Shown in pieces: positions 1 to 9,118 of a DNA stretch of 29,170 bases. The translations under genes were made by a program, and so were the position numbers. Where the stretch lies: the NCBI RefSeq assembly GCF_000281045.1, contig NW_008246079.1, positions 670,888 through 700,057 of the forward strand, given 5' to 3'. The stretch's first letter is position 1. Each line of letters begins with the position of its first letter. Source of the DNA: Saprolegnia diclina VS20. Taxonomy: Eukaryota; Oomycota; Saprolegniomycetes; Saprolegniales; Saprolegniaceae. Under the pieces are notes generated by a model. The model made no database searches. It was given only the letters and a program-made list of their open reading frames with translations, and was not told the DNA's origin.

Positions 1-336
1 GGCCGGCGGCGCCGGCGGCATCTTGATATGGTGTGGAATCTTGACCTTGACAGGGATCGTAGTCGTCGGCGCCGGTGTCGCGACCGGTGTCGGCGTCGTC
101 ACGGCAATCGGTGCCGTTGTGGCCACCTGCGGCGACGTCGTCACGGTCGACGAGCTCGACGAAGTGGTCACGACCGCGATGGCCGCGGCGGCGCCAGCGA
201 CAATAACAAACGCGCCAACGCCGAGCAGAAGCTTCTTCTTCTACAGCACAAGCACCATGCGTTTGGGCACCTCGTGGTCTCGACTACGCACCGTGCTCGA
301 GGTCTTGGGTGGGCGGGCGTCCAGCGGCGACTCCAT
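1..336 (-). CDS. 5' end of a type II membrane-anchored protein with Thr/Pro linker (possible third polysaccharide deacetylase), partial
   Basis: Two exons are readable on the minus strand: 336..292 (ATG at 336, first residues MESPLDARPPKTSST) and 240..1, joined across a 51-nt intron 291..241 with GTGCGT donor and TAG acceptor. Without splicing the frame meets a stop at the acceptor TAG. The joined product has a short hydrophilic N-terminus, a KKK stop-transfer signal, one hydrophobic helix (about residues 19-39, rich in Leu, Val and Ala) and then a Ser/Thr/Pro linker ending in IKMPPAPPA at the window edge. The same arrangement, including an IKLPP motif after the linker, precedes the catalytic domain of the deacetylase at 12609-13775, so a third CE4 enzyme is plausible. 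The catalytic domain lies outside the window, so another secreted or anchored enzyme is equally possible. The reading frame and anchor are seen; the function is inference. Confidence 0.5.
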
Positions 337-1760
337 CTCGCTTGCGCACTACCCGGTCGCTTTTGCACTGATCGGCTCCGTATGGATTTCCCAATCAACC
401 GAAATTTTGTTTGGCCGCCTGGTTCGACGACAACATAAAAATCTCAAGCGTCATTGACCGAGCGTAGACTAGCACTGTGGCTACCGTGTTACTATCCGCC
501 GCGACACCGCTGGCACGCCCATCCCGACGGCCTCTTGCTGCGTCGCCAGCTCGCTTGCTGATTGCTGTTCGGGCTCGACCAGATTGCTGCCGGCAAAAAG
601 ATGATCATTACACGGCAGAGCGCCAGTGTCACCGTCTGGTGCTGCTGATGCCTTGTGCGTGAGAATACTTAACCTCGTGGCTGCGATAATGACGGAAGCT
701 CCTGCCCTATCGTCCGAGGTGGAGGTTATGGACGATACCTCGCGAGCGATTGGTGGGGGGCACGCTGGGCCACGAGCCGCATTGCACTGGCGACTGCTGC
801 GACGACGCACTGCTGATCGAAATTGCACTTGGCGTTAGTATCGCCAACGGTTGGCGCAACATTGTTATAGGAATCCTGGTAGGAATCTATGAAACTTTGG
901 CGGGCGTTGAGAATGGAGACAGGCGCACGGTCATGATCCTACAATTGCGTCGTTCTCTTTATTATACCACGTCTACGTATACTTCGCACTAGTAGAACCA
1001 TCTTTTCACTTTGTTCATTGTTCAGCCGAGCAATACACCTGCAGCCGGCTAAACTCCAAGTTCGCACCGAGGACTGCAGTTGAAGGTGAAACCAGTGCGA
1101 CAACCAAGTCTCTCGTCTCGTCAAGTGTTCTCGTGACGTGCAATGAGGATAGTAGTTGCCACTTGGCTTGCCTCGCAGCATCCTTGGGCGAAGAGTTTTA
1201 GTTGCCAGAACTGAGGCTCCTAGTGGCACCGAGGATCTTGTCAGTCTTTGCGTTTCGACAACGCACCTTGGTGGCCAGAAATTGTGCTCAAGACGCAGAT
1301 GCACCTAGTCGACTACATTTTGTCCAGTCGGTTGGTTCCTGCTTTGCACGCTGGAGGTTCGAGCCCCGTCGGTGTTGTCACTGTCTTCTCCTTCCCAGTG
1401 GCGTTGGCATCGAAGCCTTCAATTCGGTTCTTGTCAAATGTATTAGTGCCGGTGCCACAAGGCGTCAATGCCCAGGAAAGAACCACCACCAACGTCGTCC
1501 TCTCAACAACACCCATCCCACAAATTTGGGGTCCACCACGAAAAGGATACTCCGTGGACGCAGCTCATTGGCAACGACCAAGCGCTGGTGCCAACTCGCA
1601 CGCAGTCAGCCGGCCTGTACGTAGGCGAGGCCTTCGAGTTGTGTGTGTTTCCCCATTTGGTTTCATTGCGTGCTCGCTGGATCGATCGACAATTGAACAA
1701 CCCACATCGATGTTGGTAGTAAACGTCTACTAGTATTGATAAAGGCAAAATACGACACAT
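337..1760. other. Intergenic region, no gene supported; contains a tRNA-like stretch
   Basis: About 1.4 kb between the partial gene at the left edge and the first transporter. Open frames here are short, overlap on both strands and show no recognisable domain. The only structured item noticed is a tRNA-Ala-like stretch at 1321-1372, which lacks part of the variable/T-stem region and is listed separately. The right end is the 3' flank of the transporter whose stop codon is at 1761. Confidence 0.5.
1321..1372 (+). other. Degraded tRNA-like sequence (tRNA-Ala(UGC)-like)
   Basis: An A-box-like segment (1321-1335), an anticodon-arm-like hairpin (stem 1338-1342/1350-1354 with one mismatch, seven-base loop TTTGCAC, which would place anticodon UGC) and a B-box-like GGTTCGAGCC at 1356-1365 follow in tRNA order. 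The A-to-B spacing is about nine bases shorter than in an intact tRNA because the variable loop and 5' T-stem are missing, and no paired acceptor stem is visible. It is therefore a tRNA relic or a tRNA-derived repeat fragment, not a working tRNA. Confidence 0.3.
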
Positions 1761-3146
1761 TTAGGGGGCGCCGTAGTGTGACCGGTTCGTAAAGACAACG
1801 TGCTGGTACGACGGCGCGCAGAACGGGAACGCAATGTTGGTGTCGGTGGGCGAGAAGAGCGTGATGCCGGTCGTGATGGTCACATAGATCGCCAGCACGA
1901 TCGTCACGAGGATCGAAATGACGCCAAACACCTTCTCCGCAAGGGACAAGGTCGGGTAAAACTTCTTGATGTAGAACGCCATGGGCAAAATGATGCAACA
2001 CGTGGCGGTCGCAGACGCACCGACGAAATCCAGGAGGTCGCTAAACTTGTCCTTGAAGACGATCGCAATGACGACGCAGATGGCGACAATGACCGTCCGG
2101 ACAAACGCAGCCTTGACGTACGCACCGGGCTTGGCGTAGGCCACCATCGGGTCGTAATGACGGTCCTCGTCAGTCGACTCCTTGGGCGTCTCGAGGTCGA
2201 TCGCGTCCGAGTAGGTCGCATCCTCTTCCTTGTGCATGCCGAGGCAGTAGCGCTCGGCCATGAAGAGCGTCGGGAAGAGCACAAGGCCAAATGCAATCAC
2301 AATGTGAAGCAGCATAAAGATGTACGACATGACAATGCCGCCGCGGTCGGCTTCGAACCCGAGGTTGGTGTCGGAAATCGCAAAGAGGAGGTTGCCGGGA
2401 ATTTGGCACCCAATCTTGTAGTCGCCGAGGACCGCGACGAGGAGAAAGCAGAGCGAGACCAGCACCAAGGTGACGACGATGACACGCGGCATGCGCTCCG
2501 GCTGCGAGTGCTCGCGCTGAAGCGTCGGAACGATCGTACCGGCGGCGTAGGCGAGCGAGAGCGACCCAAAGGCGGTTGTGACGGCAGCCAAATCGATCTC
2601 GGGGGTCGGCGGTGACACACCGTTGGGTACGTGGACATTGTCGAGGAGGAGGTAGATGGCGATGCCGTCGGCGAGGAGGACACCGAGGCAGCCGGCGGCG
2701 GCCTGCGACGCGCTCTCCTTCACCGTCGGCACCAAGCACACGGGCAGCATCGAGATGGCCATGAAGATGATCCACGTCACGTCCGAGAACGTGTGCGGAA
2801 AAAGCACCGTCATGATTTGGCCACCGAGGATCAGAAACATGATGGGCGACATGGTGCACGCGAGAATGTGCGCGATCGTCATGATGATGCGACCGGGCGT
2901 GCCGTAGACCCAGCCACCGACGTCACCGAGCGTCTTGACGTGCTTGGGCGCAATGAGCATGAGCTTGGAGATGCAAACGGACGCGTAGATGTTGATGGCG
3001 GCCATGAAGATGGTGGCCAGCGTCGCCCAGACGTAGCCGGCGCGGGCGTAGTTAGACGGCATCGAGAGAGTCCCGATACCGCAGACAACACAGAAGAGCG
3101 AGAAGCCCGTCTTGACGTCTTCCAACGTCATAAAGGGGCCCGACAT
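1761..3146 (-). CDS. Amino acid/auxin permease family transporter, paralogue 1 (461 aa)
   Basis: A single-exon protein of the transmembrane amino acid transporter family (AAAP, PF01490-like), expected to move amino acids with protons across the plasma or vacuolar membrane; the substrate cannot be read from sequence. Eleven hydrophobic segments are visible at about residues 14-30, 37-62, 87-108, 123-141, 147-168, 188-208, 221-240, 270-293, 344-364, 372-392 and 403-427. Shared family landmarks are GIGTLSMPSNYARAG in helix 1, the loop LQREHSQPERMPRV and GCQIPGNLLFAI (246-257). The loop before helix 9 holds DLETPK (318-322), and the C-terminal tail has FPFC and the sequon N454-R-S. The start is the ATG at 3146: the frame is open further upstream but has no ATG there, and MSGPFMTLEDVKTGF aligns with the starts of the other paralogues. 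It is the last gene of a four-gene head-to-tail array. Confidence 0.93.
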   Translation of the reverse strand: MSGPFMTLEDVKTGFSLFCVVCGIGTLSMPSNYARAGYVWATLATIFMAAINIYASVCISKLMLIAPKHVKTLGDVGGWVYGTPGRIIMTIAHILACTMSPIMFLILGGQIMTVLFPHTFSDVTWIIFMAISMLPVCLVPTVKESASQAAAGCLGVLLADGIAIYLLLDNVHVPNGVSPPTPEIDLAAVTTAFGSLSLAYAAGTIVPTLQREHSQPERMPRVIVVTLVLVSLCFLLVAVLGDYKIGCQIPGNLLFAISDTNLGFEADRGGIVMSYIFMLLHIVIAFGLVLFPTLFMAERYCLGMHKEEDATYSDAIDLETPKESTDEDRHYDPMVAYAKPGAYVKAAFVRTVIVAICVVIAIVFKDKFSDLLDFVGASATATCCIILPMAFYIKKFYPTLSLAEKVFGVISILVTIVLAIYVTITTGITLFSPTDTNIAFPFCAPSYQHVVFTNRSHYGAP

Positions 3147-3392
3147 GGTGCGGCTTGGGCAGAGGGCGGGTAATTGAATTCTGGCGTCGTGTTTCGACAC
3201 CTAGTTGGCACCCAGACAAGTGTGTTAATTTCTCATGGCCGATGCTGCCTCTTCTTCGGCGCCTGCGACACCTGGTGCAAAGATACCTGCCCTGTCGCGG
3301 CTGACCTGCGTTTCGTGCAGCCACCGGTTTCGTTTATAATCACACTATTTAACGTCGTACGTTGTAAGGACCAATCGTCGCGCGCTTGAATA

Positions 3393-3510
3393 GTACACTA
3401 TCTGGACGACGGAAATAGTGTACAACATAGTTGAAGTTGCCATTTTGGTGGTGCCAGCGCTGCATACGCCGCCGGCATTTCTGATCAAAGTGTACACTAT
3501 TCGTCGTCCA
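3393..3510. repeat. Nested inverted repeats around GTACACTAT, MITE-like foldback
   Basis: GTACACTAT (3393-3401) and its reverse complement ATAGTGTAC (3415-3423) form a 9-bp perfect inverted repeat with a 13-nt centre. In addition, 3403-3423 pairs imperfectly with 3492-3510 (GTACACTAT followed by TCGTCGTCCA), giving arms of about 19-21 nt with one or two unpaired bases around a roughly 70-nt core. The size and terminal inverted repeats resemble a small foldback or miniature inverted-repeat element, but no clear target-site duplication is visible. It could equally be a composite regulatory palindrome, since the same motif recurs upstream of other genes of the array. Confidence 0.4.
3411..3422. 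promoter_or_regulatory. Repeated GGAAATAGTGTA element (copy upstream of transporter 1)
   Basis: The 12-mer GGAAATAGTGTA occurs here and again at 7946-7957, about 270 bp and 290 bp upstream of the start codons of transporters 1 and 3. The shorter core ATAGTGTA also lies upstream of transporter 2 (5767-5774). Conservation of a non-coding word at similar distances in spacers that are otherwise dissimilar suggests a transcription factor site. Function is inference. Confidence 0.4.
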
Positions 3511-4189
3511 ACCTCGCGTGGACGCTGCTACGATGGCTTTATCGCATACCGTGTTCCTCGTCGCCATACATTCTTGCAAAACGTCGTTCAAGTATGGACA
3601 ACATTGCTGGCGGGCGTCCGTCGACGACAAGTGGCTTCGCACACGATGACGGACGCCATGGCCACGCCTCGACATATGGAGCGTGACGTGTACAGCATGG
3701 AGCGCGCGCACCTAGGCAATTACCCAGCCCGCATGACCACAAGCTTTGGCACCAAGTTCGCGGGCGGTTCTTGGGCGTCAATCGTGGCTGGAAACAAAGA
3801 AAAAGCTCTCGGTGTTCGTTGACGCAGCGCTCGACTACGTACACATCTGGGCTCGTTTGCGCGTGAAGGCGGGTGCGCTTGGATACATGTTGCCCACCCA
3901 ATCGCGAGCTCACGCATACTAGAGCTAAACTAGAGCTAAACTATATCACAATGTTGTCCAGTTTGGTATTGCAACCGTGTACTAGTACTAGTATATCAGA
4001 TATCGTGGCGCTGGAGCGCTTGACGATACGGCATTTGTCGATGTTAACTACCCCGGGTTGAGCCCTCTCCCCGGTGTCAGGCGCCCGGTGTCGTATTCAT
4101 CAAAACTGATCTGGCGTAGCCGTGCACACGACGGCACCATGCCCAACCATGGCAGCTTCAAGCCTCGTAAAGTTAGTCCGTTGAGTACA

Positions 4190-5581
4190 TTAAAATTGAA
4201 AGTGGGTGTGGTTGGTGAAGACGTAGTGCTGGAACTCGGCCGCGCAGTACGGGAAGCACACTGCCGCCGCGTCCGCGGGCGCAAAGAGGTTGGTGCCTGT
4301 CTGAATCGTCACGTAAATGGCCAGCGCAGTCGTCACGACGATCGACACGAGCGCAAACACCTTCTCAAGCAACGGCAACGTGGCGTAAAATTGCTTGAGG
4401 TAGAACACCATGGGCAGAATGATGCAGCACGTCGACGTGGTCGACGCGCCGACGAAATCCAGAAGGTCGCTAAACTTGTTCTTGAAGACGATCGCAATGA
4501 CGACGCAGACGATGACAATGACCGTCCGGACGATCGCCGCCTTGAGGTACGCGCCGGGTGCCTTGTACGCCTCGCTGGCATCGTAGTGCGCTTCCGACTC
4601 GTCCGTCGTCGCACTGTCTTTTGGCGTCTCGACGTCAATGTACTCGGGTTGCGCCGCCTCCTTGTGCATCCCAAGAAGCACGCGCTCAAAGAAGAAGAGC
4701 GTTGGGAAGAGCACGAGGCCAAACGCGATCGCAATGTGGATAAACATAAACAGATAGGCGAGGATGATGCCGCCGCGCGACGCGGTGAAGCCGAGCTTGT
4801 CGCCGGTAATCGCAAAGAGGAGGTTGCCAGGAATCTGGCAGCCGACCTTGAAGTCGCCGAGGACCGAGACGAGAAGAAAAAAGACCGAGACAATCGTCAG
4901 CGTCACGGTGATGACGCGCGGCATGCGCTCGGGCTGCGAGTGCTCGCGCTGGAGCGTTGGGATGATGGTGCCGGCTGCGTACGCGAGCGAGAGCGACCCA
5001 AAAGCCGTCGTGATACCGCTCAGTGTGATCTCGGGACGCGGCGCCGAGACACCTTCTGGAGCGTTGACGTTGGTGCCGAGTAGGTACAAGGCAATGCCGT
5101 CGGCGAGAATGATGCCAATAGCACCTGCGGTCGCAGTGCCCGCACTTTCTTGCACTGTTGGAACGAGGCAGAGCGGGAGGAGCGAGGCGGCCATGAGGAT
5201 GATCCACGTCGTGTCGTCGTACGAGCTCGGGAAGAGCTCGACCAGAATCGATCCGCCAAGCACGAGAAACATGATGGACGCCATCGTGCATGATAAAAGG
5301 TACGCAACCGTCATGGCCGCGCGTCCATATGCGCCAAAGACCCAGTCACCAATGTCACCGAGCGTCTTGACGCCCCGCGGCGCCGCGAGCATGAGCTTGG
5401 AGATGCAAACCGAGGCGTAGACGTTGATGGCCGCCATAAACACGGTGGCGATCGTCGCCCAGACGTAGCCGGCGCGGGCGTAGTTGGCCGGCATCGAGAG
5501 GGTGCCGATGCCGCAGACAACGCAGAAGAGCGAGAAGCACGTCTTGATGTCTTCGGTCGTCAGGAACGGAGACTTGGCCAT
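4190..5581 (-). CDS. Amino acid/auxin permease family transporter, paralogue 2 (463 aa)
   Basis: A single-exon AAAP-family transporter with the same eleven-helix plan as its neighbours: NYARAGYVWAT after helix 1, GSLSLAYAAG in helix 6, LQREHSQPERMPRV and GCQIPGNLLFAI. The cytosolic loop before helix 9 is long and acidic (IDVETPKDSATTDESEAHYD), which could host phosphorylation or sorting signals. The C-terminal tail keeps the paired FPYC and sequon NHT. The start chosen is the ATG at 5581 (MAKSPFLTTEDIKTC), aligned with the other paralogues. An in-frame ATG at 5647 would add 22 mostly polar residues with no match in the paralogues. Substrate and direction of transport are not readable. About 690 bp separate it from transporter 3. 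Confidence 0.93.
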   Translation of the reverse strand: MAKSPFLTTEDIKTCFSLFCVVCGIGTLSMPANYARAGYVWATIATVFMAAINVYASVCISKLMLAAPRGVKTLGDIGDWVFGAYGRAAMTVAYLLSCTMASIMFLVLGGSILVELFPSSYDDTTWIILMAASLLPLCLVPTVQESAGTATAGAIGIILADGIALYLLGTNVNAPEGVSAPRPEITLSGITTAFGSLSLAYAAGTIIPTLQREHSQPERMPRVITVTLTIVSVFFLLVSVLGDFKVGCQIPGNLLFAITGDKLGFTASRGGIILAYLFMFIHIAIAFGLVLFPTLFFFERVLLGMHKEAAQPEYIDVETPKDSATTDESEAHYDASEAYKAPGAYLKAAIVRTVIVIVCVVIAIVFKNKFSDLLDFVGASTTSTCCIILPMVFYLKQFYATLPLLEKVFALVSIVVTTALAIYVTIQTGTNLFAPADAAAVCFPYCAAEFQHYVFTNHTHFQF

Positions 5582-6270
5582 GATGCCAACACACCGGATT
5601 GCAATGTGGTGGCTCTGGCGCTCGCGTTGTGAAGAGCACGTCGACATGCGACAAAGCTTGCAATATGGTTTGAGCACTGCGACGCATTTCCAACACTATT
5701 CGGCGATATACTACCAAATGGCCAATCAGACGTGACCATTGGTGTACAGTATTTGGCCCGCGAGCAATAGTGTATCTGGCGGCAGTGCGAAACGTCGGGG
5801 GTAGGGTATCCGGATACGTGTCGGTTTCGGCAAACGCACGCGCCCGTTTCTAGTCGCGATTACGTCGATGAATAACGCCATGTACAAAATGTACACAAAT
5901 GTCTAGCGATGGAGAATACAATATCATGTATTGGAGCGCGTCGACGTAGTAGTATCCAGTGGTAGGTGCTCAATGGTCAGAGTTGAGAGGTAGTAGTCCT
6001 AGGGACACCCAGTATAACACATGTGCGATACACTGCGACTGGCACGCGCTGCGTTGCGTGCGTTGGTATGAGTGCTCTCACATGGGACACGCCGGCTATA
6101 GATAACACTCGTACGAGCAACAGCTTCTCGTGGCGTCTCGCTTGGCGTGCGCGTCGTGCATCGTTGCTCGCTGGTGACCGCCTATACCGCGCGATCGGTA
6201 ACGTCCATCTCGACTGTGGACACGTTGTCTTGGCGTAAATGGAACACGAAATAAATTACAGGTTGCTAGC
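5582..6270. other. Intergenic spacer between transporters 2 and 3
   Basis: Contains a strong CCAAT-type site (5720-5730), ATAGTGTA at 5767-5774 and CACTAT near 5694, all upstream of transporter 2. The remainder, 5780-6270, shows no coding signal; the short plus-strand frame at 6023-6238 has no recognisable features. Confidence 0.5.
5720..5730 (+). promoter_or_regulatory. CCAAT box (NF-Y-type) upstream of transporter 2
   Basis: GGCCAATCAGA matches the full NF-Y consensus (RRCCAATCAGA) and lies about 140 bp upstream of the transporter 2 start codon, a usual position for such sites. An inverted ATTGG follows at 5738-5742. NF-Y binding in this organism is inference. Confidence 0.4.
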
Positions 6271-7662
6271 TTAGAACTTGTAATGGGTCTGATTTGTGTA
6301 CACAACCTGCTGGAACTGCGCGGGGCAGTACGGAAAGATGACGGCCGAGTCGGACGGCGAGAAGAGGTTGATGCCCGTCTTGATCGAGACGTAGACCGCG
6401 AGGATGCTCGTGACAATGATCGAAACGATCGCAAACACCTTCTCCGGCATCTTGACCGACGGCCAAAACGTCTTGAGGTAAAACACCATGGGCAGGATCA
6501 TGCAGCTCGTCGACGTGGCCGACGCGCCGACAAAATCCAGAAGGTCGCCAAACTTGTCCTTGAACGCAATCGCAATCACGACGCAGAGCGCAACGACAAT
6601 CGTGCGGACAAAAGCAGCCTTGAGGTACGAACCCGGCGCAGCGTAGGCGGCCATGCCGTCTTCGTGTTCGTGCTGGTGCGCCGCACCTTCCTTAGGCGTC
6701 TCGAGGTCGATCATCTCGGCGTCCTTCTCATCGACCGGTTCTTGCTTGTGGAGGCCGAGGAAGATGCGTTCGCAGAGGAACATGGCGGGGAAGAGCACGA
6801 GCGCAAATGCAATCACAATGTGGAGGTGCATGAAGAGGAAGGCGAGGATGACACCGCCACGCGACGCGTTGAAGCCGAGCTTGGTACCCGTGATGGCAAA
6901 GAGGAGGTTGCCCGGAATTTGGCAGCCGACCTTGTAGTCGCCGAGGATCGACACGAGGAGGAAGAAGAGCGACACGATCGTGAGCGTCACCGTGATGACA
7001 CGCGGCATGCGGGCTGGCTCGCTGTGTTCACGCTGGAGCGACGGGATAATGATACCAGCCGCGTACGCAAGCGAGAGCGAGCCAAAGACCATCGTGACGC
7101 CGCTGAGCGAGAGCTCGGGCGACGGCGGCGAGACGTTTTCCGGGACATCGACGTTGGCGATGAGGAGGTAGATGGCGATGGCGTCCGCAAGAATGATACC
7201 GATCGCGCCAGCCGCGGCCTGGCCCGCGCTCTCCTTGAGCGTCGGGACGAGGCAAATCGGAAGGAGCGAGAGACCCATCAAGATGATCCACGTCGTGTCG
7301 TCGTACGAGTCGGGAAACAAGACCGTGAGGATCGTGCCGCCAAGGACGAGGAACATGATGGGCGCCATCGTGCACACGAGCATGTGCCCGATCACGATCG
7401 AGATGCGGCCCGGGAGGCCGAACACCCAGCCACCAATGTCACCGAGTGTCTTGACGTTCTTGGGCGCGACGAGCATGAGCTTCGAGATGCAAACAGACGC
7501 GTAGACGTTGATCGAGGCCATGAAGATGGTCGCGATCGTCGCCCAAGCGTAGCCGGCGCGGGCGTAGTTGCCCGGCATCGAGAGGGTGCCGATACCACAG
7601 ACGACGCAGAAGAGCGAGAAGCCCGTCTTGATGTCTTCAATGGTCATAAAGGGTCCGGCCAT
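6271..7662 (-). CDS. Amino acid/auxin permease family transporter, paralogue 3 (463 aa)
   Basis: A single-exon AAAP-family transporter, closest by eye to paralogue 1 (MAGPFMTIEDIKTGF against MSGPFMTLEDVKTGF at the N-terminus). Eleven hydrophobic segments, the helix-1 motif GIGTLSMPGNYARAG, GCQIPGNLLFAI and KDKFGDLLDFVGAS are all present. The loop before helix 9 carries IDLETPKEG followed by a His/Glu-rich stretch (HQHEHEDG), a possible metal- or pH-sensing patch, which is inference. The tail has FPYC and the sequon NQT eight to ten residues from the end. The start is the ATG at 7662. The frame continues upstream only through a TTG. AATTGAATT at 7679-7687 lies about 20 bp upstream of the start, matching the similar word upstream of transporter 1. 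Confidence 0.93.
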   Translation of the reverse strand: MAGPFMTIEDIKTGFSLFCVVCGIGTLSMPGNYARAGYAWATIATIFMASINVYASVCISKLMLVAPKNVKTLGDIGGWVFGLPGRISIVIGHMLVCTMAPIMFLVLGGTILTVLFPDSYDDTTWIILMGLSLLPICLVPTLKESAGQAAAGAIGIILADAIAIYLLIANVDVPENVSPPSPELSLSGVTMVFGSLSLAYAAGIIIPSLQREHSEPARMPRVITVTLTIVSLFFLLVSILGDYKVGCQIPGNLLFAITGTKLGFNASRGGVILAFLFMHLHIVIAFALVLFPAMFLCERIFLGLHKQEPVDEKDAEMIDLETPKEGAAHQHEHEDGMAAYAAPGSYLKAAFVRTIVVALCVVIAIAFKDKFGDLLDFVGASATSTSCMILPMVFYLKTFWPSVKMPEKVFAIVSIIVTSILAVYVSIKTGINLFSPSDSAVIFPYCPAQFQQVVYTNQTHYKF

Positions 7663-9118
7663 CGCGGTCAAAAGCTGAAATTGAATTGTGCGCCGTTCGA
7701 GCCAAGGGTCAATTCGCGACGTTTGCTCACCGCTGGAATCCGCGCCTGCAAATCCAATGCAGAGCCGGCGTCACTTTCTCAGACCCCGAGGGTGGGACAC
7801 GTCGGCGTCCCACTGTCTTTACCTTATCATACGTTTTGCACTTCGTGTACCTCGTTGCACACTATTTCATTGCGATAACGTGGAGCATACACATATCAAG
7901 AGAAATGGCCCGCGAGATGCCACGAGAAGACGAACGCATTTATTCGGAAATAGTGTATGTAATCACCAGAAGCGTCCCCAGATGCTGCCTTATCCCAGGT
8001 GCGACGGCACCCAGATGGGTATTTAGGGTAAGGCGATTGCACAAACGGGTCGGCGAGCGCTCGAGCGCCAATAGATCGACTTGATTGCAAATGTTTGGTC
8101 CATTTGAAAGCGGTAAATTAGTCGATTAGTAGCGCTACAACGACTGAAACGTCGCTTGAAGGTACCCACAGCATCGCAGGATCAAAGCCGCAGGAATATG
8201 CACGCGGACGACAAACCCGCAGCACCAGAGCTCGCAGCACCTTGACAACCATCAAGGTGGTCGATGACGGACGCCGCAAGCGAATCAACAATACTTGTGT
8301 GGTTCGATCATCGTACGTCGAGAAGACGCGCCCAAGTGACAAGGGGCGGCGTGGCCATGCAACCGAGACTATTGCCCTTGAAGGCAGAGACGTACTCACG
8401 CGATTTCGCCTACCACAGGGTTCTCGTACGCGCAAATCTGAGTTTGCGAGTAGCTTTCGTTTTCAACGCCCACGGCCGCTCGGCCTCATCTCTGCTGCGA
8501 TGCACAGCAGGCAAGCAGTCCCTCGGACCCGAAAGAACCCACCCACATGCCGACAACCCATGTTCGATGCCGATGATGCGTGTGCCTGTAGAGTAATCTG
8601 AGGAACACCTTTCCAAGAGACTATGCATCAGCTTGGATGCGTTGTACATTTGGGTCCTACCAGGCCTAAGCATACAAACTGCAGAGCTCCGTGGTCGTCG
8701 TGCTCTTCCGGATCGTGATCCCCGAACAGCAGAAGCTCCGAGCGCACAGCCACCTTGGAAGGATTATCTTGGTAGGGTTAGGGAAGGCACAGGAACGTGC
8801 CACGTCATCGCAGAGTGCTACGCGATCATGAGCCGACAAACGAGCCTGGTGAATTAGCTTCACGTCAACGGCCCCCACCGATGCATTTCTGATGTGTATC
8901 TTCATGGTCGAGGCAAATACGCCCTTTCGATTCGACTCAGGGTCACGATCATCAAAACCAAAATGCGACTGGGGCAACTCTATGCGTCAGGAAGGAAAAG
9001 GGTTGTCCGAAGGGGGCACCCAGGGGTGACGGGTGGTACAGACTCCCGTGGGCGCTGCCTCCACGACAAATGTCATATTACTACTACTTAAAACATCACA
9101 ACACTATACTGCAAGCAC
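7663..9118. other. Intergenic spacer between transporters 3 and 4
   Basis: About 1.45 kb with the upstream region of transporter 3 (AATTGAATT 7679-7687, ACACTAT 7859-7865, GGAAATAGTGTA 7946-7957). The remaining part, 8100-9100, has only short overlapping frames on both strands with no domain, and I see no RNA gene there. Confidence 0.5.
7946..7957. promoter_or_regulatory. Repeated GGAAATAGTGTA element (copy upstream of transporter 3)
   Basis: Identical over 12 bases to 3411-3422. It sits about 285-295 bp upstream of the transporter 3 ATG, with a second, opposite-facing half copy (ACACTAT) at 7859-7865. Interpreted as a shared promoter element of the array. Confidence 0.4.

Larger units (their letters stand above)
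3147..4189. other. Intergenic spacer between transporters 1 and 2
   Basis: About 1 kb holding the upstream region of transporter 1. It contains AATTGAATT at 3172-3180 (about 30 bp upstream of the ATG on the gene strand, also found upstream of transporter 3), three copies of GTACACTAT in either orientation (3393, 3415, 3492), a 108-nt inverted repeat (3403-3510), an 11-bp tandem duplication around 3920-3942 and the palindrome TACTAGTACTAGTA at 3980-3993. Plus-strand frames of up to about 130 codons across 3418-3822 show no recognisable domain and I do not call them genes. Confidence 0.5.

Noticed and set aside
1313-1516. Minus-strand small frame containing TGLEPPACKAG
   Set aside because: This type of peptide is the typical false translation of a tRNA-like sequence read on the opposite strand; it pointed to the tRNA-like stretch instead.
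3418-3822. Plus-strand frame of about 134 codons in the spacer after transporter 2
   Set aside because: It starts inside the inverted repeat, has no domain and overlaps comparable frames on the minus strand.
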